From Leptoclinus maculatus (Eukaryota > Chordata > Actinopteri > Perciformes > Stichaeidae): DNA of 64,000 nucleotides. The notes below the pieces were generated by a model. It ran no database searches. It was not told where the DNA came from and saw nothing but the letters and a program-made list of their open reading frames with translations. Of this stretch, positions 11,501 through 20,515 are shown piece after piece; within the stretch, counting starts at the first letter, position 1; every line of letters begins with the position of its first letter. The translations under genes were made by a program, and so were the position numbers. The stretch covers positions 11,642,759-11,706,758 of the forward strand of contig JAVDOI010000016.1 in the NCBI GenBank assembly GCA_032191485.1, in the 5' to 3' direction.

Positions 11501-13001
11501 ATACCAAATATGGGCACCATGGTGAGTAACAGGAAACCAGGAGGGGGTGGCGGTTAGCCAATTAATGGTAGCAGCATCAAAATACCCTATTTAGCTATCC
11601 GGTGCAGGGCACATACTGTAATGTGTGATTGTGCAAATGAGCGGTTACAGTATGTAGCCAAAGTATTTACGTGGAAGTCAAACTTCCGATGCGTATAGTG
11701 GACCTGCCGGCAGCTGGCGGCGCGGGGGGGGGGCTGCTCCTTAAAAGCACTGAAGCATTTTTCTCCACAAGGCCAGTCTCAGGGAAGAAAGACCTTTGGT
11801 AATCTTGTTGCAATAGAGTGCATCCATTCCAATGCAAGGCCATGAATGCACTTTTATTTACATGCACATTTATCTACTTAGCAACCCCATCATTTTTCCA
11901 TTAATGCATGGCGGATTATTTAACCTATCAACATCTATACAAATATGACCTTAAGTTTACTGTTCTCTTACTGCAACTGTGTGTGTGTGGGGGGGGGGGG
12001 GGGGGGCTTTCCTTCTTTGTCACTTTGGGATGTAGAAGTCTTGGCGAATTATGACAATTCTTCTGGACCTCGCTATAAGTCAAAAGTCCCACCATCTGTC
12101 TCCACACCTGGCTGCAGCTGTAGACAACGGGGGTGTCAACCTTTCCGTCCCTCTCAGACAAGCACCAATGTTTTCTTGTATTGAATGCAACAAATAGAAA
12201 TTAGGCTGGCGAGAATGTCAGCCACGCAGCAGCCTTTTGGCTGCATGTAATCCTCTTTTCACTCACATTTCAATCACCCCTCACAATGTCATTTGAAGCC
12301 CGTTGCTTAGTTACCAGTGCAAGTTCTTTTGTATAGAAAACGATAACTCCCGTACATTCTCCCCCTTTTTTCTCTTTTCCCCAAATGAATCTGCTGCAGA
12401 GCTGGCTGCAGACATTAGTATCCATTTTATATTCCCAGACTGGGAGCAGCTTCTCTCCCTTGCTTGCAGTGGTATATTTGGGACTGTCAATGAGAGCACA
12501 TTCAGATGAATGGCTCACACATGAAGCCCATATAGTGCACCAGTTTCTGAGCTTTGGGGGGAAACACAATTCTGCTATGACTCCACGATAAGCATGGTCA
12601 CATTTAACACACTACCATTATCCTTTGTTATTTGATGCGCTTCCCACGGCATTAATTCATTACTTTCAATTAGCAATGGGTAGGAATTCATACAATGTTC
12701 TTTTGAATGAACTGACTTGACTGGAAACGTCCTTTTTTTTGTTTTGTTGGAAAAATAACAGTGCAGAGGATGTCATGCCACTAATGTCACACCCCACTGG
12801 CCATGTTCACAGGACAAGGCAATGCCAAACAAGAACCCATGGGAGAGCTACAATCCAGCCTGTGAGTACCAGAATTACGCCACTATGAATGTACTAGAAT
12901 CTGACACCAAGGACTCACTGGAGATGACGCCTGCAGAGTGGGAAAAGTGTGTCAACTTACCCTTAGACGTCCAGGAGGGAGACTTCCAAACAGAGGTCTG
13001 A
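2412..13001 (+). CDS. adgrb3: adgrb3 (BAI3) adhesion GPCR, 3' part, 11 coding exons, 5' end outside window
   Basis: Brain-specific angiogenesis inhibitor 3 is a plasma-membrane adhesion GPCR of neurons and muscle. It binds C1q-like proteins outside the cell and ELMO/DOCK1 inside. Exons: 2412-2562, 4391-4460, 4848-4914, 6071-6156, 6958-7129, 7403-7498, 8310-8349, 9653-10332, 10472-10507, 11417-11521, 12813-13001. All introns are GT-AG and phases join cleanly to 563 codons plus TGA. Visible parts in order: helix 3 ([19 protein letters not shown]), helix 4, helix 5 ([18 protein letters not shown]), helix 6 ([17 protein letters not shown]), helix 7 ([13 protein letters not shown]), then a tail of about 370 residues with the ELMO-binding helix and a terminal QTEV class I PDZ ligand. 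The tail matches BAI3 ([36 protein letters not shown]) rather than BAI1 or BAI2 as I recall them. Signal sequence, thrombospondin repeats, GAIN/GPS domain and helices 1-2 must lie left of the window. The paralogue call rests on recalled human sequence. Confidence 0.95.
2563..4390 (+). other. adgrb3 intron
   Basis: There is no coding signal. It holds A runs (for example near 3997-4013) and an RFX/X-box-like element, GTTACCTAGCAAC, at 3386-3398. Otherwise nothing was recognised. Confidence 0.6.
3386..3398. promoter_or_regulatory. Possible RFX X-box-like site
   Basis: GTTACC and AGCAAC are imperfect inverted half-sites separated by one base, resembling the X-box bound by RFX factors. A single motif of this length can occur by chance, and its intronic position gives no further support. 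Confidence 0.2.
4391..4460 (+). CDS. adgrb3: adgrb3 exon: helix 4
   Basis: The acceptor is gttttttaag and the donor gtaagt. The exon encodes (G)[19 protein letters not shown], ending in the first two bases of a Tyr codon. It corresponds to helix 4 and the start of extracellular loop 2. Confidence 0.93.
4848..4914 (+). CDS. adgrb3: adgrb3 exon: extracellular loop 2 and helix 5
   Basis: The acceptor is ccctgcag and the donor gtatgt. The exon completes the split Tyr and encodes [20 protein letters not shown] then VL. The Cys is the loop-2 residue expected to pair with helix 3, followed by the start of helix 5. Confidence 0.95.
4915..6070 (+). other. adgrb3 intron with a complex, possibly conserved segment
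   Basis: It includes 4461-4847-style AT-rich sequence and a T run near 5471. Bases 5745-5995 are compositionally balanced, non-repetitive and rich in homeodomain-like TAAT/ATTA cores, unlike their AT-rich surroundings. I cannot compare species here, so this is only a candidate conserved non-coding element. The short intron 4461-4847 holds nothing notable. Confidence 0.35.
6071..6156 (+). CDS. adgrb3: adgrb3 exon: end of helix 5 and intracellular loop 3
   Basis: The acceptor is tattgacag and the donor gtatga. The exon encodes [20 protein letters not shown], then DKKLKHRA and two bases of a Gly codon. It forms the cytoplasmic end of helix 5 and a Lys/Arg-rich third intracellular loop. Confidence 0.95.
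6157..6957 (+). other. adgrb3 intron
   Basis: No gene, RNA or clear repeat was recognised. The 76-codon open frame at 6381-6611 lacks recognisable motifs. Confidence 0.55.
6958..7129 (+). CDS. adgrb3: adgrb3 exon: helices 6 and 7
   Basis: The acceptor is cttctctcag and the donor gtaaag. The frame gives [20 protein letters not shown] for helix 6 and [20 protein letters not shown] for helix 7, ending VHCVLRRE at the membrane-cytosol border. At 172 nt it is the largest exon of the membrane domain here. Confidence 0.95.
7403..7498 (+). CDS. adgrb3: adgrb3 exon: juxtamembrane cytoplasmic tail
   Basis: This exon is exactly 32 codons, phase 0 at both ends. It starts [15 protein letters not shown] and ends [11 protein letters not shown] before gtaggc. 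It matches the human segment from VQDAVKCR to NGHAQLM, with a variable middle rich in Gly, Asp and Ser. Because it is symmetric, skipping would keep the frame. Confidence 0.92.
7499..8309 (+). other. adgrb3 intron
   Basis: No coding or RNA feature was recognised. The sequence is AT-rich and ends in a pyrimidine-rich acceptor tract. Confidence 0.55.
8310..8349 (+). CDS. adgrb3: adgrb3 micro-exon in the cytoplasmic tail
   Basis: This 40-nt exon sits between tgcccccag and gtaacg. It encodes [13 protein letters not shown] with one trailing base and corresponds to the human [13 protein letters not shown] stretch. Confidence 0.92.
8350..9652 (+). other. adgrb3 intron with a hairpin
   Basis: It contains a C-rich run near 9062-9073 and a 13-bp perfect inverted repeat at 9375-9412 (listed separately). 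No exon was recognised. Confidence 0.55.
9375..9412. repeat. Perfect 13-bp inverted repeat, 12-nt loop
   Basis: AGGATGTAACCGT at 9375-9387 is repeated as its exact reverse complement at 9400-9412, separated by TCTACTTTATTT. It would fold as a stem-loop in the adgrb3 pre-mRNA. The ATGTAACC core also resembles a palindrome-rich fish repeat, so a transposon relic is possible. Confidence 0.8.
9653..10332 (+). CDS. adgrb3: adgrb3 large cytoplasmic-tail exon
   Basis: This 680-nt exon has acceptor tgtcctgcag and donor gtacat. It encodes most of the intracellular tail, from (S)[20 protein letters not shown] through [37 protein letters not shown] and [12 protein letters not shown] to [13 protein letters not shown]. 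The middle ([19 protein letters not shown]) is His/Met-rich and differs most from the mammalian protein. The open frame runs 105 nt past the donor to a TGA at 10435, but the next exon resumes exactly where mammalian BAI3 does, so the donor is used. Confidence 0.95.
10472..10507 (+). CDS. adgrb3: adgrb3 12-codon micro-exon
   Basis: This 36-nt exon encodes [12 protein letters not shown], between tattcacag and gtacgt. It is phase 0 at both ends and follows an intron of only 139 nt. It is part of the conserved segment leading into the ELMO-binding helix. It is too short to appear as an open reading frame and was found by continuing the BAI3 tail. Confidence 0.93.
10508..11416 (+). other. adgrb3 intron
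   Basis: AT-rich, with no gene or well-defined repeat recognised. It ends at the ccattgcag acceptor of the ELMO-binding exon. Confidence 0.55.
11417..11521 (+). CDS. adgrb3: adgrb3 exon: ELMO-binding helix
   Basis: This exon has 35 codons, phase 0, after ccattgcag and before gtgagt. It encodes [20 protein letters not shown], then [15 protein letters not shown]. The Arg-Lys-Arg within HTRKRH lies in the helix that recruits ELMO and DOCK1 in BAI proteins. The motif is intact, so Rac signalling through ELMO is probably retained. Confidence 0.94.
11522..12812 (+). other. adgrb3 last intron
   Basis: It holds an 18-nt G run at 11989-12006 preceded by a short GT repeat, and a G-rich patch near 11722-11733. 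No exon or RNA gene was recognised. Confidence 0.55.
11989..12006 (+). repeat. Poly-G run
   Basis: There are 18 consecutive G bases following (GT)n in the last adgrb3 intron. This is a simple repeat. Confidence 0.95.
12813..13001 (+). CDS. adgrb3: adgrb3 terminal coding exon with PDZ ligand
   Basis: The acceptor is tgttcacag and the stop codon is TGA at 12999-13001. The exon encodes 62 residues from [14 protein letters not shown] through [15 protein letters not shown] and [14 protein letters not shown] to GDFQTEV. The last four residues, QTEV, form a class I PDZ-domain ligand used by BAI receptors to bind synaptic scaffolds. Confidence 0.96.
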   Translation, partial: DKAMPNKNPWESYNPACEYQNYATMNVLESDTKDSLEMTPAEWEKCVNLPLDVQEGDFQTEV

Positions 13002-13715
13002 AGGAGAAAATGCAAACGAGAAAAGGAGGAGAAAGAGATGTATTTTGCACTGAATAAAGCAACAGACTTTTCTAACAGCCTTGGCATACATATCTGGATA
13101 ATACGAGTGTGGCAGGGACAATATGTGCCAATACAATATAAGGACTGAGGAGAGAGGAAAAAAAAGAAAATAAGGAAAAAAACATCAGTGTTACTTTTTG
13201 TATTCTCACTAGTGTACTTAGTGTGGGGCAGCCTGGTGTACAATATTTACCATCATGTGTTTCAAATTATCTGTTGAGGAATTGGCTAAAAAAAGGTAAT
13301 CTCTCAAGATGAAACCTCACAAAGCAAATGACATGCCATGTCGTCCCAGCTTCATTGGGTCTAGTTTTGATTTCATAAAGCTGGACCCGGGAGCACAATG
13401 TATATATTTATGCAGGTTTTTAAAAAGTTTATAACAGTCTGTTTGGCCATTACTACACTTTTTACTTTATAATATAAAACATGGGAGGCAAAGAGGATTT
13501 TTTCTGTCATATTAAAATGAATGTTTGTCAAGCTACATTCTTCATTGCTTTAAATGCAATAAAGATAATACTCACTTTTATATAAATAATATATTTCACA
13601 ACTTTAATACTGCAGAATCTGCTTGAAGGATCCCAGCAAGCTCTCTCATCTGCAGCTCTGTATAAAATATTTAAAAACAAAATGTTGTATGGTGTAAATA
13701 AACTTTTGTCTACAT
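13002..13715 (+). other. adgrb3: adgrb3 3' UTR (approximate end)
   Basis: The AT-rich sequence after the stop has no continuing frame. Candidate poly(A) signals AATAAA occur at 13558-13563, 13697-13702 and 13810-13815, with a weaker early one near 13053. The 13697 site is followed by T-rich sequence and is my best guess for the main end. The exact cleavage site cannot be read from the sequence. Confidence 0.55.
13697..13702 (+). terminator. Candidate poly(A) signal of adgrb3
   Basis: This is a canonical AATAAA about 700 nt downstream of the adgrb3 stop, followed by a T-rich stretch. Others at 13558 and 13810 are possible alternatives. Confidence 0.5.
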
Positions 13716-15839
13716 ATGTTTTACTTGTGCCAATTTATTTTAATGAGAACAAATGCCAACCTGATCAAAAGTTATAGCGAAAAAATGTTAACATTTGAAA
13801 AGGAATGTAAATAAAAGAGGAAATATGTTCGTACTGCTTCAGAGGTTGTGTCAAGTTTATGTGGTTTGTTGGTTGTGGAATTCATTACTCACTTAAATAG
13901 ATCACATCAAATGATGGGCATGTGACTGATATACATATACAGCTTTCCCTGTCGGAGTATTAATGACTTTTGTTAAACGTCCAACCTTGTCTCCAGTTTT
14001 TACAGACTGGATTTTCCAAAAAGTTCTCTCCAGTAGCTCAAATACTGTCCCCTGTGATGATTTTTTTTTTTTTAATCTCAGGTTAGTTATTCCCTTTATG
14101 ATTTAAATCTTCCCTTTAGCTGAAGGTGAAGCATGGTATAGTCTTCTGAATCACCTCATAAATCCACCCCCGTATCTGATTTCTGAATTTGGAGAGGAAA
14201 CATTCAACTCCTAATAGGTTTTTGTGCCTCCAGAAGGTTCAGCCTGATAAGATCAGTTTAGGTTTATCCGGGCAGACCGGGCCAGACGGAGCACAAACGG
14301 GAGGTGGGTGTGAGGGGGCTTTGGGGGGGAAATCTTGTTAGTCCCGTCTGGTGGTCTGCGGTACGGCTGACACTTCGGCAATGAGACCATCGGTGGGAGT
14401 CCCCCCCCCCCCTTCCTCTGGGGAGCAGTGAGAAGAGGAAGCCACAGAGGAGGACTTGGATCTGCACCATCAGTGGAGAATGATGACAAGAGGGGAAAAA
14501 GGGGGAAGCAGACAATAAACACGGGCTCACATTAATGACGACTCCCAGTTGCGCTCTGACGTCGACACGAGATAAATGAACTTGATTACATGTAAACTCA
14601 GTCTAGACATTAATGTCTGAATTTACAGTGCATTTCAATTTACTCTAGCAGACATAATTAGGTTAATTATATACAGTACTGCTGCCTGTGAGAGATTATT
14701 TTCACTAATGTGCCGTGAATGCAGTGAAATGCCTTTGGCTTTTATTTTTTACCCAGATTGTACACACAACCCTTTATACCATTTAAAAGATCTGTGTTAT
14801 AAATTATCTTTACAAAATAAGATATGTATGTATATATATATTCACAGTTCATACATACAATACAAAATACATTTCTACAACAGTAATTTCACAATTTAGA
14901 AACTACTGGTATTCTTCAATAATAATCTCTTTTTACATGATTGAATTAATCTTACTTTTCCCATTTGAAAGACATTGTCAAGGTTCAAGAACAGACTGTA
15001 CTGTACACTTCAAGATGCAAACTCAAAATAACCAAGTTCATATTAGGAACAACCACATCATAAGCTATTGAATCCTTTTATTTACCAGTTGTGCAGCTGT
15101 CGAAACGTATTTCCTCTCCCAAAACCGTAAGCATTTGCTCAATAAATGCATGGCTGACAGACTTTTTCCTCCTCCAAATGAATAATATTTGGAGACGGAT
15201 GAAATCAGAATGTCAGTGCCTCCGGAGATAATTTATGTGCTTATGTGACCTAATCGTATTCAAACGTGGAGCTCTAAATGTGTATGGGATTTCTCCATCA
15301 GCTCTACTGGGTGAATTATGTCACTGTCAGACGTACGCAGGGACTCACCAGCAACTGAGCATGACAAACTTCGCCATGCAAATAAACAAGTGAAAGTTCT
15401 ATTTTAAGTTGGTGTTTGTCTAAAATGCTATTTTTGACAGTTCTACGATTTTTCCTTCCTTTTGTGTCAAAACAAAATCCTCAAAGAAAGGGTTTAAAAG
15501 CACTTGAAAGTGACAAACTTCATGCAGCTCAGTTCCTGGTTTTTCCTATTAACTATGTTGTAGTTTCCTCCAGGACAACTGCACAATGTATTGAGGTGAA
15601 ACACACTCCCACCTTTATTTTTGACAGCCTGCCAATAAGTCACTCGGCAAAAACAGGTACTTCTTGATACAACGACCACAACATATTACTCGTGTACCAA
15701 CCCCCTGAACCAATTCTGCTAAACGGCTGCTTTACACTCACATTGCAGGAACAAACCACACTGGGGACAGTTACTAAAACCACTAATGACCAGGTATGCT
15801 AAACCATAAGCACATTGTCTGCATTACACTACGTTAGAA

Positions 15840-16505
15840 ATTCTAAAACACACTGTTTGCAAAAACACACGGTTATCTACATTAAACACATCATTCAAAA
15901 AAGCCTGTGTGTTTTGTTTGTTAAATTCTAAACACTAAATTCTAATTATCAATCACCTGCACCCAGAGTACACAAGTGAAAACACCTCTAATCAATCAGG
16001 TCACTTAGAAAATGAAAACACAATGAAGAGAATTCAGGTTTGCTGTTTAGTGTGCACAACTATGGAGGCCAATTTTGGAGAGTTACAGGACTGTAATACT
16101 GTATTTAGTTTTTAATACAATACAGCAACTCTGTTTCTGTTATCTTCAGTTATTAAAGTCATTGTGTCTGTTGTTATGAGTATGAGCGTCGACAATAAAC
16201 CCATTGCATTTGTGTTAGTTATCTATATTTACATCATGCTACAAATGAAAATGGCTAAGACTCTAGATGATAATGTTTTATACTTAGCAACTCAGTGTGC
16301 AGTTGCCATAATTAAATAGCTATTTATTTGGTATTTTTGTGTAAAGTTGCGATGCAAACAACTAGTTTTAGAAGAGTTTATATAGTTTTGAAAGAAGTGT
16401 TTGCTTATGCAAGAGATGTAGGATATTTTGTGTTCATGTTTTTGGTTTCAGTGTGTAGAGTTTTGAAAAAGAGGGCCCTCATTTTAGAAAGTGTGTTTCA
16501 GCTAT
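15840..16505. mobile_element. Candidate non-autonomous DNA transposon remnant
   Basis: Both ends are rich in AAACAC/GTGTTT words. The 9-mer AAACACACT at 15846-15854 recurs as its reverse complement at 16490-16498, suggesting terminal or subterminal inverted repeats. The internal ATG at 16061 begins MEANFGELQD and soon hits a stop, which could be the start of a decayed transposase. I recall similar AAACACACT-ended elements in fish genomes, but the family cannot be assigned and no target-site duplication was found. Confidence 0.35.
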
Positions 16506-17104
16506 TTTAATTCTTGCAGGAGCTCAGCTTATTCTCTCTGTAGCTAATGAGATTAATATGACAAAGAATGACTTAGACCTCCCGCAGACAATTCCAATTT
16601 TTAAACACCAATTAAAGATGTACGTAATGCCGCAAATGCGTCTGTTTATAGGTTCGACAAAATAACATGTGTGTCGGAAAGTGGAAAGCTGTATTATTTA
16701 ATTGTTGGTTAAATTGAGCTGGGATGTGTTGACAAGTTTGGTGCACAAGTCTTTCATTTGGGAATGAGTGGCAGGCCCCACAGGCCCATGAGAGCAGAGA
16801 GGTTAGCCTGCTTAGGGGCTGCAAACACCGAATCAACATAATCACATTGATTCTGCGTCACTTTCCTCCCTGGAGGCATGACTGAGGGGTAAGGCAAACA
16901 CTTGGTCTATCAAGGGCCTGTCAGAGGAGTTAAAGCCCAGAGGAAAGACTTGAGGCCATCCAAAAATCACAGAAAGGACATAAGTAGAGAGAAAAAGTGG
17001 TGAAATGCTTTGCACAACAGTACTAGCCATGTTGTTGTTTTTTAGAAACTCAAGTTCACCCCCCATCTTAACAACTTTGGCTATCCTCTTTTTGTCTGGC
17101 GCAA

Positions 17105-17365
17105 TCATGATGTCAAACCGTGTCCAAGACTTTTACGACTTAAGTGTATGAGTAAATAACTAACGTTACAAAACTGATGTCCTCATCCGCCGCTGTAACT
17201 ACACTTTGTCTTAAGTGCTACTTAACAGACACGCTCATGGTAAAAGTGGTCAAAATGTTCACTGTCGCGAGCAGACTGACATTAGCATTTAGCTCAAAGC
17301 ACCGCTAGCGTGTGCTAGCAGAGCTGTTGTTAGTCTTGCTAACAAATGTCCGTAGCTAAAGCTAA
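17105..17365. repeat. Candidate dispersed teleost repeat
   Basis: The stretch is rich in TAGCATTTAGCTC, GCTAGC and GCTAAC words, which I associate with interspersed repeats in many fish genomes. No ends, target duplication or coding content can be shown here. Confidence 0.35.
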
Positions 17366-18780
17366 CCTGGCATCAGGGTTTGCTCACACATCGAGCATAA
17401 ATCAGCTGGAGAAGAAAATAATTTACAACATACAGTAATTTCAACTAATGCTAAATATTTTTGATAAGCTAGCAAAAAAGACAGACTGCAGTGAGTCAGC
17501 TAGCTTAACTATAGCCTACGTTAAAAAGATACAGAAGCGAACATCAGAGCTATAATTAACTGTAAAACTAGAAATGTACTTTCTATGATAATTGCACTGG
17601 AAATAAAAAAATCAAGTGTTCTGAAACTTTGAACAAAAATTAAACTTTGGAAGAGCAAGAACGTAGGCTACCAAACCAAAGTATGGTTTAAATGTTGTAC
17701 TCCCTTGTCATTTGCAAGTGCCTTCATAATTTCAAGTGTTGTAAAAAGAAATGTTATTCTGTATAATGCATTATGGCCTTCCGACCTGTGGAGCACTAAG
17801 ATAGATGATGGGTGCAGAGGTCCCTGACAATGGCTGTGCTGTTCTGTAATTCATTTTTACATACCATCACTGGTACTCCTAACAATCAGCTCTGGCTCAT
17901 TTAAAAACAGGGTCTGTGTCAGAAAAAAACAACTTTACATTCATCTACTGTCAGATACTGTCTATTGGTTTCTCGAGTTGTAATATTAGATAAAATAACA
18001 TAAAATACTGAGGAGATAATTATTTTCCATTGTTTAGCTGATAGTTAGCTGGATAGTCAGGCATGATACAAACTGTGATGTAAACATATTGATATTTTCC
18101 TGAACTAATTCATGTAGTCATTCAGAAAATGTGTTCATTGTTCCTTAATAACAAGCTTGCAAGAAAAGCCTAAAAAGAGACGCGTGAGGGAGAGAAATGA
18201 TGAGACAAGAATTGGCTTTTGAATAAGGGGTAAGACAGGAAAAGTTGCACTCTGAACAGCAGACATCCTCTGATCTGACATGTTGATCACACACTCCTCT
18301 GCTTGCGTTCTAGGGCTCCATGTTTTTGGCTCAAGGCTTATTTTGGTTTATTAGTGTATGAGGGGGTGGCATATCACATAATGGCTTAACTCAAGGCTTG
18401 CACCATAGTTATGACAAGGTGTGCATACCAACAACTCTAATTGGACAAGCACTCAAAATGTCATGCAAATCCATCCGAGGCATGCTACGAGTAGTTATAT
18501 GCTAATCCCAGAGCGAATGTATTTAACTGTCAGTTTCATTTGATACATGTCCTTAGTATTCTGAACAGCAAAATACACATTCTCACTAACAGAATTACTG
18601 ATTGTGGTTATGTGGTTTGGTACTTTGCAGCTCCTCAATAGAATTTGTCAAATCTGACCACACTGTGGTCATAATTTTGTCACTGCACTCATTAAAGATA
18701 AACACAGTTTGTAACACGGAACTAAAGACCATTTAAAACTTCATTGTTAGTGTGTTGCAAGGAATTGTATTGATTTTCGT

Positions 18781-18798
18781 AAAAAAAAAAAAAAAAAA
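18781..18798 (+). repeat. Poly-A run
   Basis: An A run of about 18 nt in the intergenic region. No retroelement body was recognised beside it. Confidence 0.85.
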
Positions 18799-20299
18799 GC
18801 CTCACTCAAACAGGAGCAATTAGAAATTAGAACCGAGCCGACTCACCCTGAAGCTTTGAACAAATTAACTGACAGGTGGCATGTAGTATTCACTAGCAAT
18901 TAGCGCACTATCTATTACAGGAATAATTAGCTCTATGGTCGATCAAAATGTTTAATACAGATACTATGTAATTAAAATCCAATTTGTTATAAACATAACA
19001 AAATCTTTGATTCCCCTGCAAACAACTGGAACAAATCTGGTGGCTTGCTCTGTTCCACAAAGTCTAAATGTTATAGTAAAATATATACCACTCATTGAAT
19101 ATTTGGTGTGGAGGGTCAAAATAGTTGGAACAGAAAAATGTGTTTAAAATGGTTTTATTTCTTTAAATACAGGTACCATTCAATATTGACACGACTTCCA
19201 CAACGGCATTCTTTTCAACCCATCACAGGTGAACAAAAGCACACCGGATGCAGCTTCTGTCGTCATCATGTAACCACATTTCCTGCTGCTGCCGGACTTT
19301 CATCTCAAAAGCAAAAAACAAAAACTTGTGAGATTCAGAAAGATTTCTGCGAGGCTAATTTTAACGTGGGTAGCACATCGAATAGTGTGTGCCCATCGTG
19401 GTGCTACACATTCATGAGGCACACATATTTTATGTCAATTTGTTTTTTTGTTAATTTTGACACAACTAAATTCACTGAAAATAAAATAAACTATAAAGCA
19501 AAAAAAGGAGAAATACTCCTTAATTGAAATAAAATGACATATACGTATTTGATAAATTCCATGTTCTTCTAACACAGACAGCTAAATGTTGTTGAACCCA
19601 TTTCATTTAAAACAAAGAATAACTGAAACCTTGGAAACACGACAGCCGTAATTGGCCCTTTACATTTCACACAGTGCAGGTATGCAAGTACAGTAACGTT
19701 CACTTAAATAATGGCCGTGACTAAATGTAGGGGAAAAAAAGCAGCAAACACACTAGCACAGTATTTAACCTGAGACAAAACAAGCTAAATAAACTTTGAA
19801 AATACTGCTGTCAACACTCATTATTTTATACTAATTAGCTCTTCAGAAAACAAGCAAGCAGAACAGATGGTGGAGGCTCAAATGTCTTCGTAGTATTTGA
19901 TCTTAAAAGGTATATTAGAGCCAGCTTTAGATATTGTCATTCAGTAACCATTAAAAGGGTCTAGAATATGCTTTAAGGATGTAAAAAGTTTATGTCCAAG
20001 CTCCAACTAAATCTTAAGACATAAAGTTTTGGCGCCGTCTCTGCTGCTGCAGTGTGTCTCCTCCGGCAGAAAATGACCAATTCATGTCGGTTTCAAACTG
20101 TTGATGAGTGAATTCTCAAGGTAGGATTGAGTTGGAGGACACTCCCAGAATCCCAAAGTCATTAATAATATTGACTGAGAACGACACACCGATCGGTCTC
20201 GGCGGTCTCATTAAGGGGTAGGATGTGTCGACTCAAAACAAGGCAGGAATGCACAAGACACCACTGCAATAACGCCTTAAAAGCAATAAATTAAACTAT

Positions 20300-20404
20300 G
20301 ACAGATCACTGACATCCATTTATTTGTTTATCAAATTGTACTTTCTAGTCCCTTTAAATCACGGTGGGGGATATCTACAAACCCGTCCGAGCGAATACTG
20401 CTTT
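20300..20404 (-). other. lmbrd1: lmbrd1 3' UTR, minimal extent
   Basis: On the minus strand the first AATAAA lies at 20324-20319, about 80 nt after the stop, which would give a very short 3' UTR. Another AATAAA at 19159-19154 allows a long form of about 1.25 kb. The choice cannot be made from sequence. Confidence 0.45.
20319..20324 (-). terminator. Candidate poly(A) signal of lmbrd1
   Basis: TTTATT on the + strand reads AATAAA on the lmbrd1 strand, followed by a T/G-containing stretch. A distal alternative is at 19154-19159. Confidence 0.45.
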
Positions 20405-20515
20405 TCAGTGCACATATTCATCATCACTTAAGTCCGAGTCATCGGCCTCCACCTCTCCTTCAATCACAGACTTCTTCCCTCTGCAGCAGGACACCACCAG
20501 ACCAACGAGGAACGC
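20405..20515 (-). CDS. lmbrd1: lmbrd1 terminal coding exon
   Basis: It encodes AFLVGLVVSCCRGKKSVIEG then EVEADDSDLSDDEYVH and TGA at 20407-20405. The end of helix 9 is followed by a short acidic cytosolic tail. The SDLSDDE acidic cluster matches human SDISDDE, but the last residues (EYVH) differ from the human end. Confidence 0.95.
   Translation of the reverse strand, partial: AFLVGLVVSCCRGKKSVIEGEVEADDSDLSDDEYVH

Larger units (their letters stand above)
13840..20300. other. Convergent intergenic region adgrb3 / lmbrd1
   Basis: About 6.5 kb lies between the two 3' ends. It is AT-rich and has no supportable gene. It contains a C run (14401-14412), a probable DNA-transposon remnant (15840-16505), a dispersed-repeat-like segment rich in GCTAGC/GCTAAC words (about 17105-17365) and an A run (18781-18798). 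The 139-codon open frame at 19108-19527 has no recognisable domain and may overlap the lmbrd1 3' UTR. Confidence 0.6.

Noticed and set aside
19108..19527. 139-codon + strand open frame
   Set aside because: It is AT-rich, has no domain, and is antisense to the possible long lmbrd1 3' UTR. There is no supporting splice or promoter structure.
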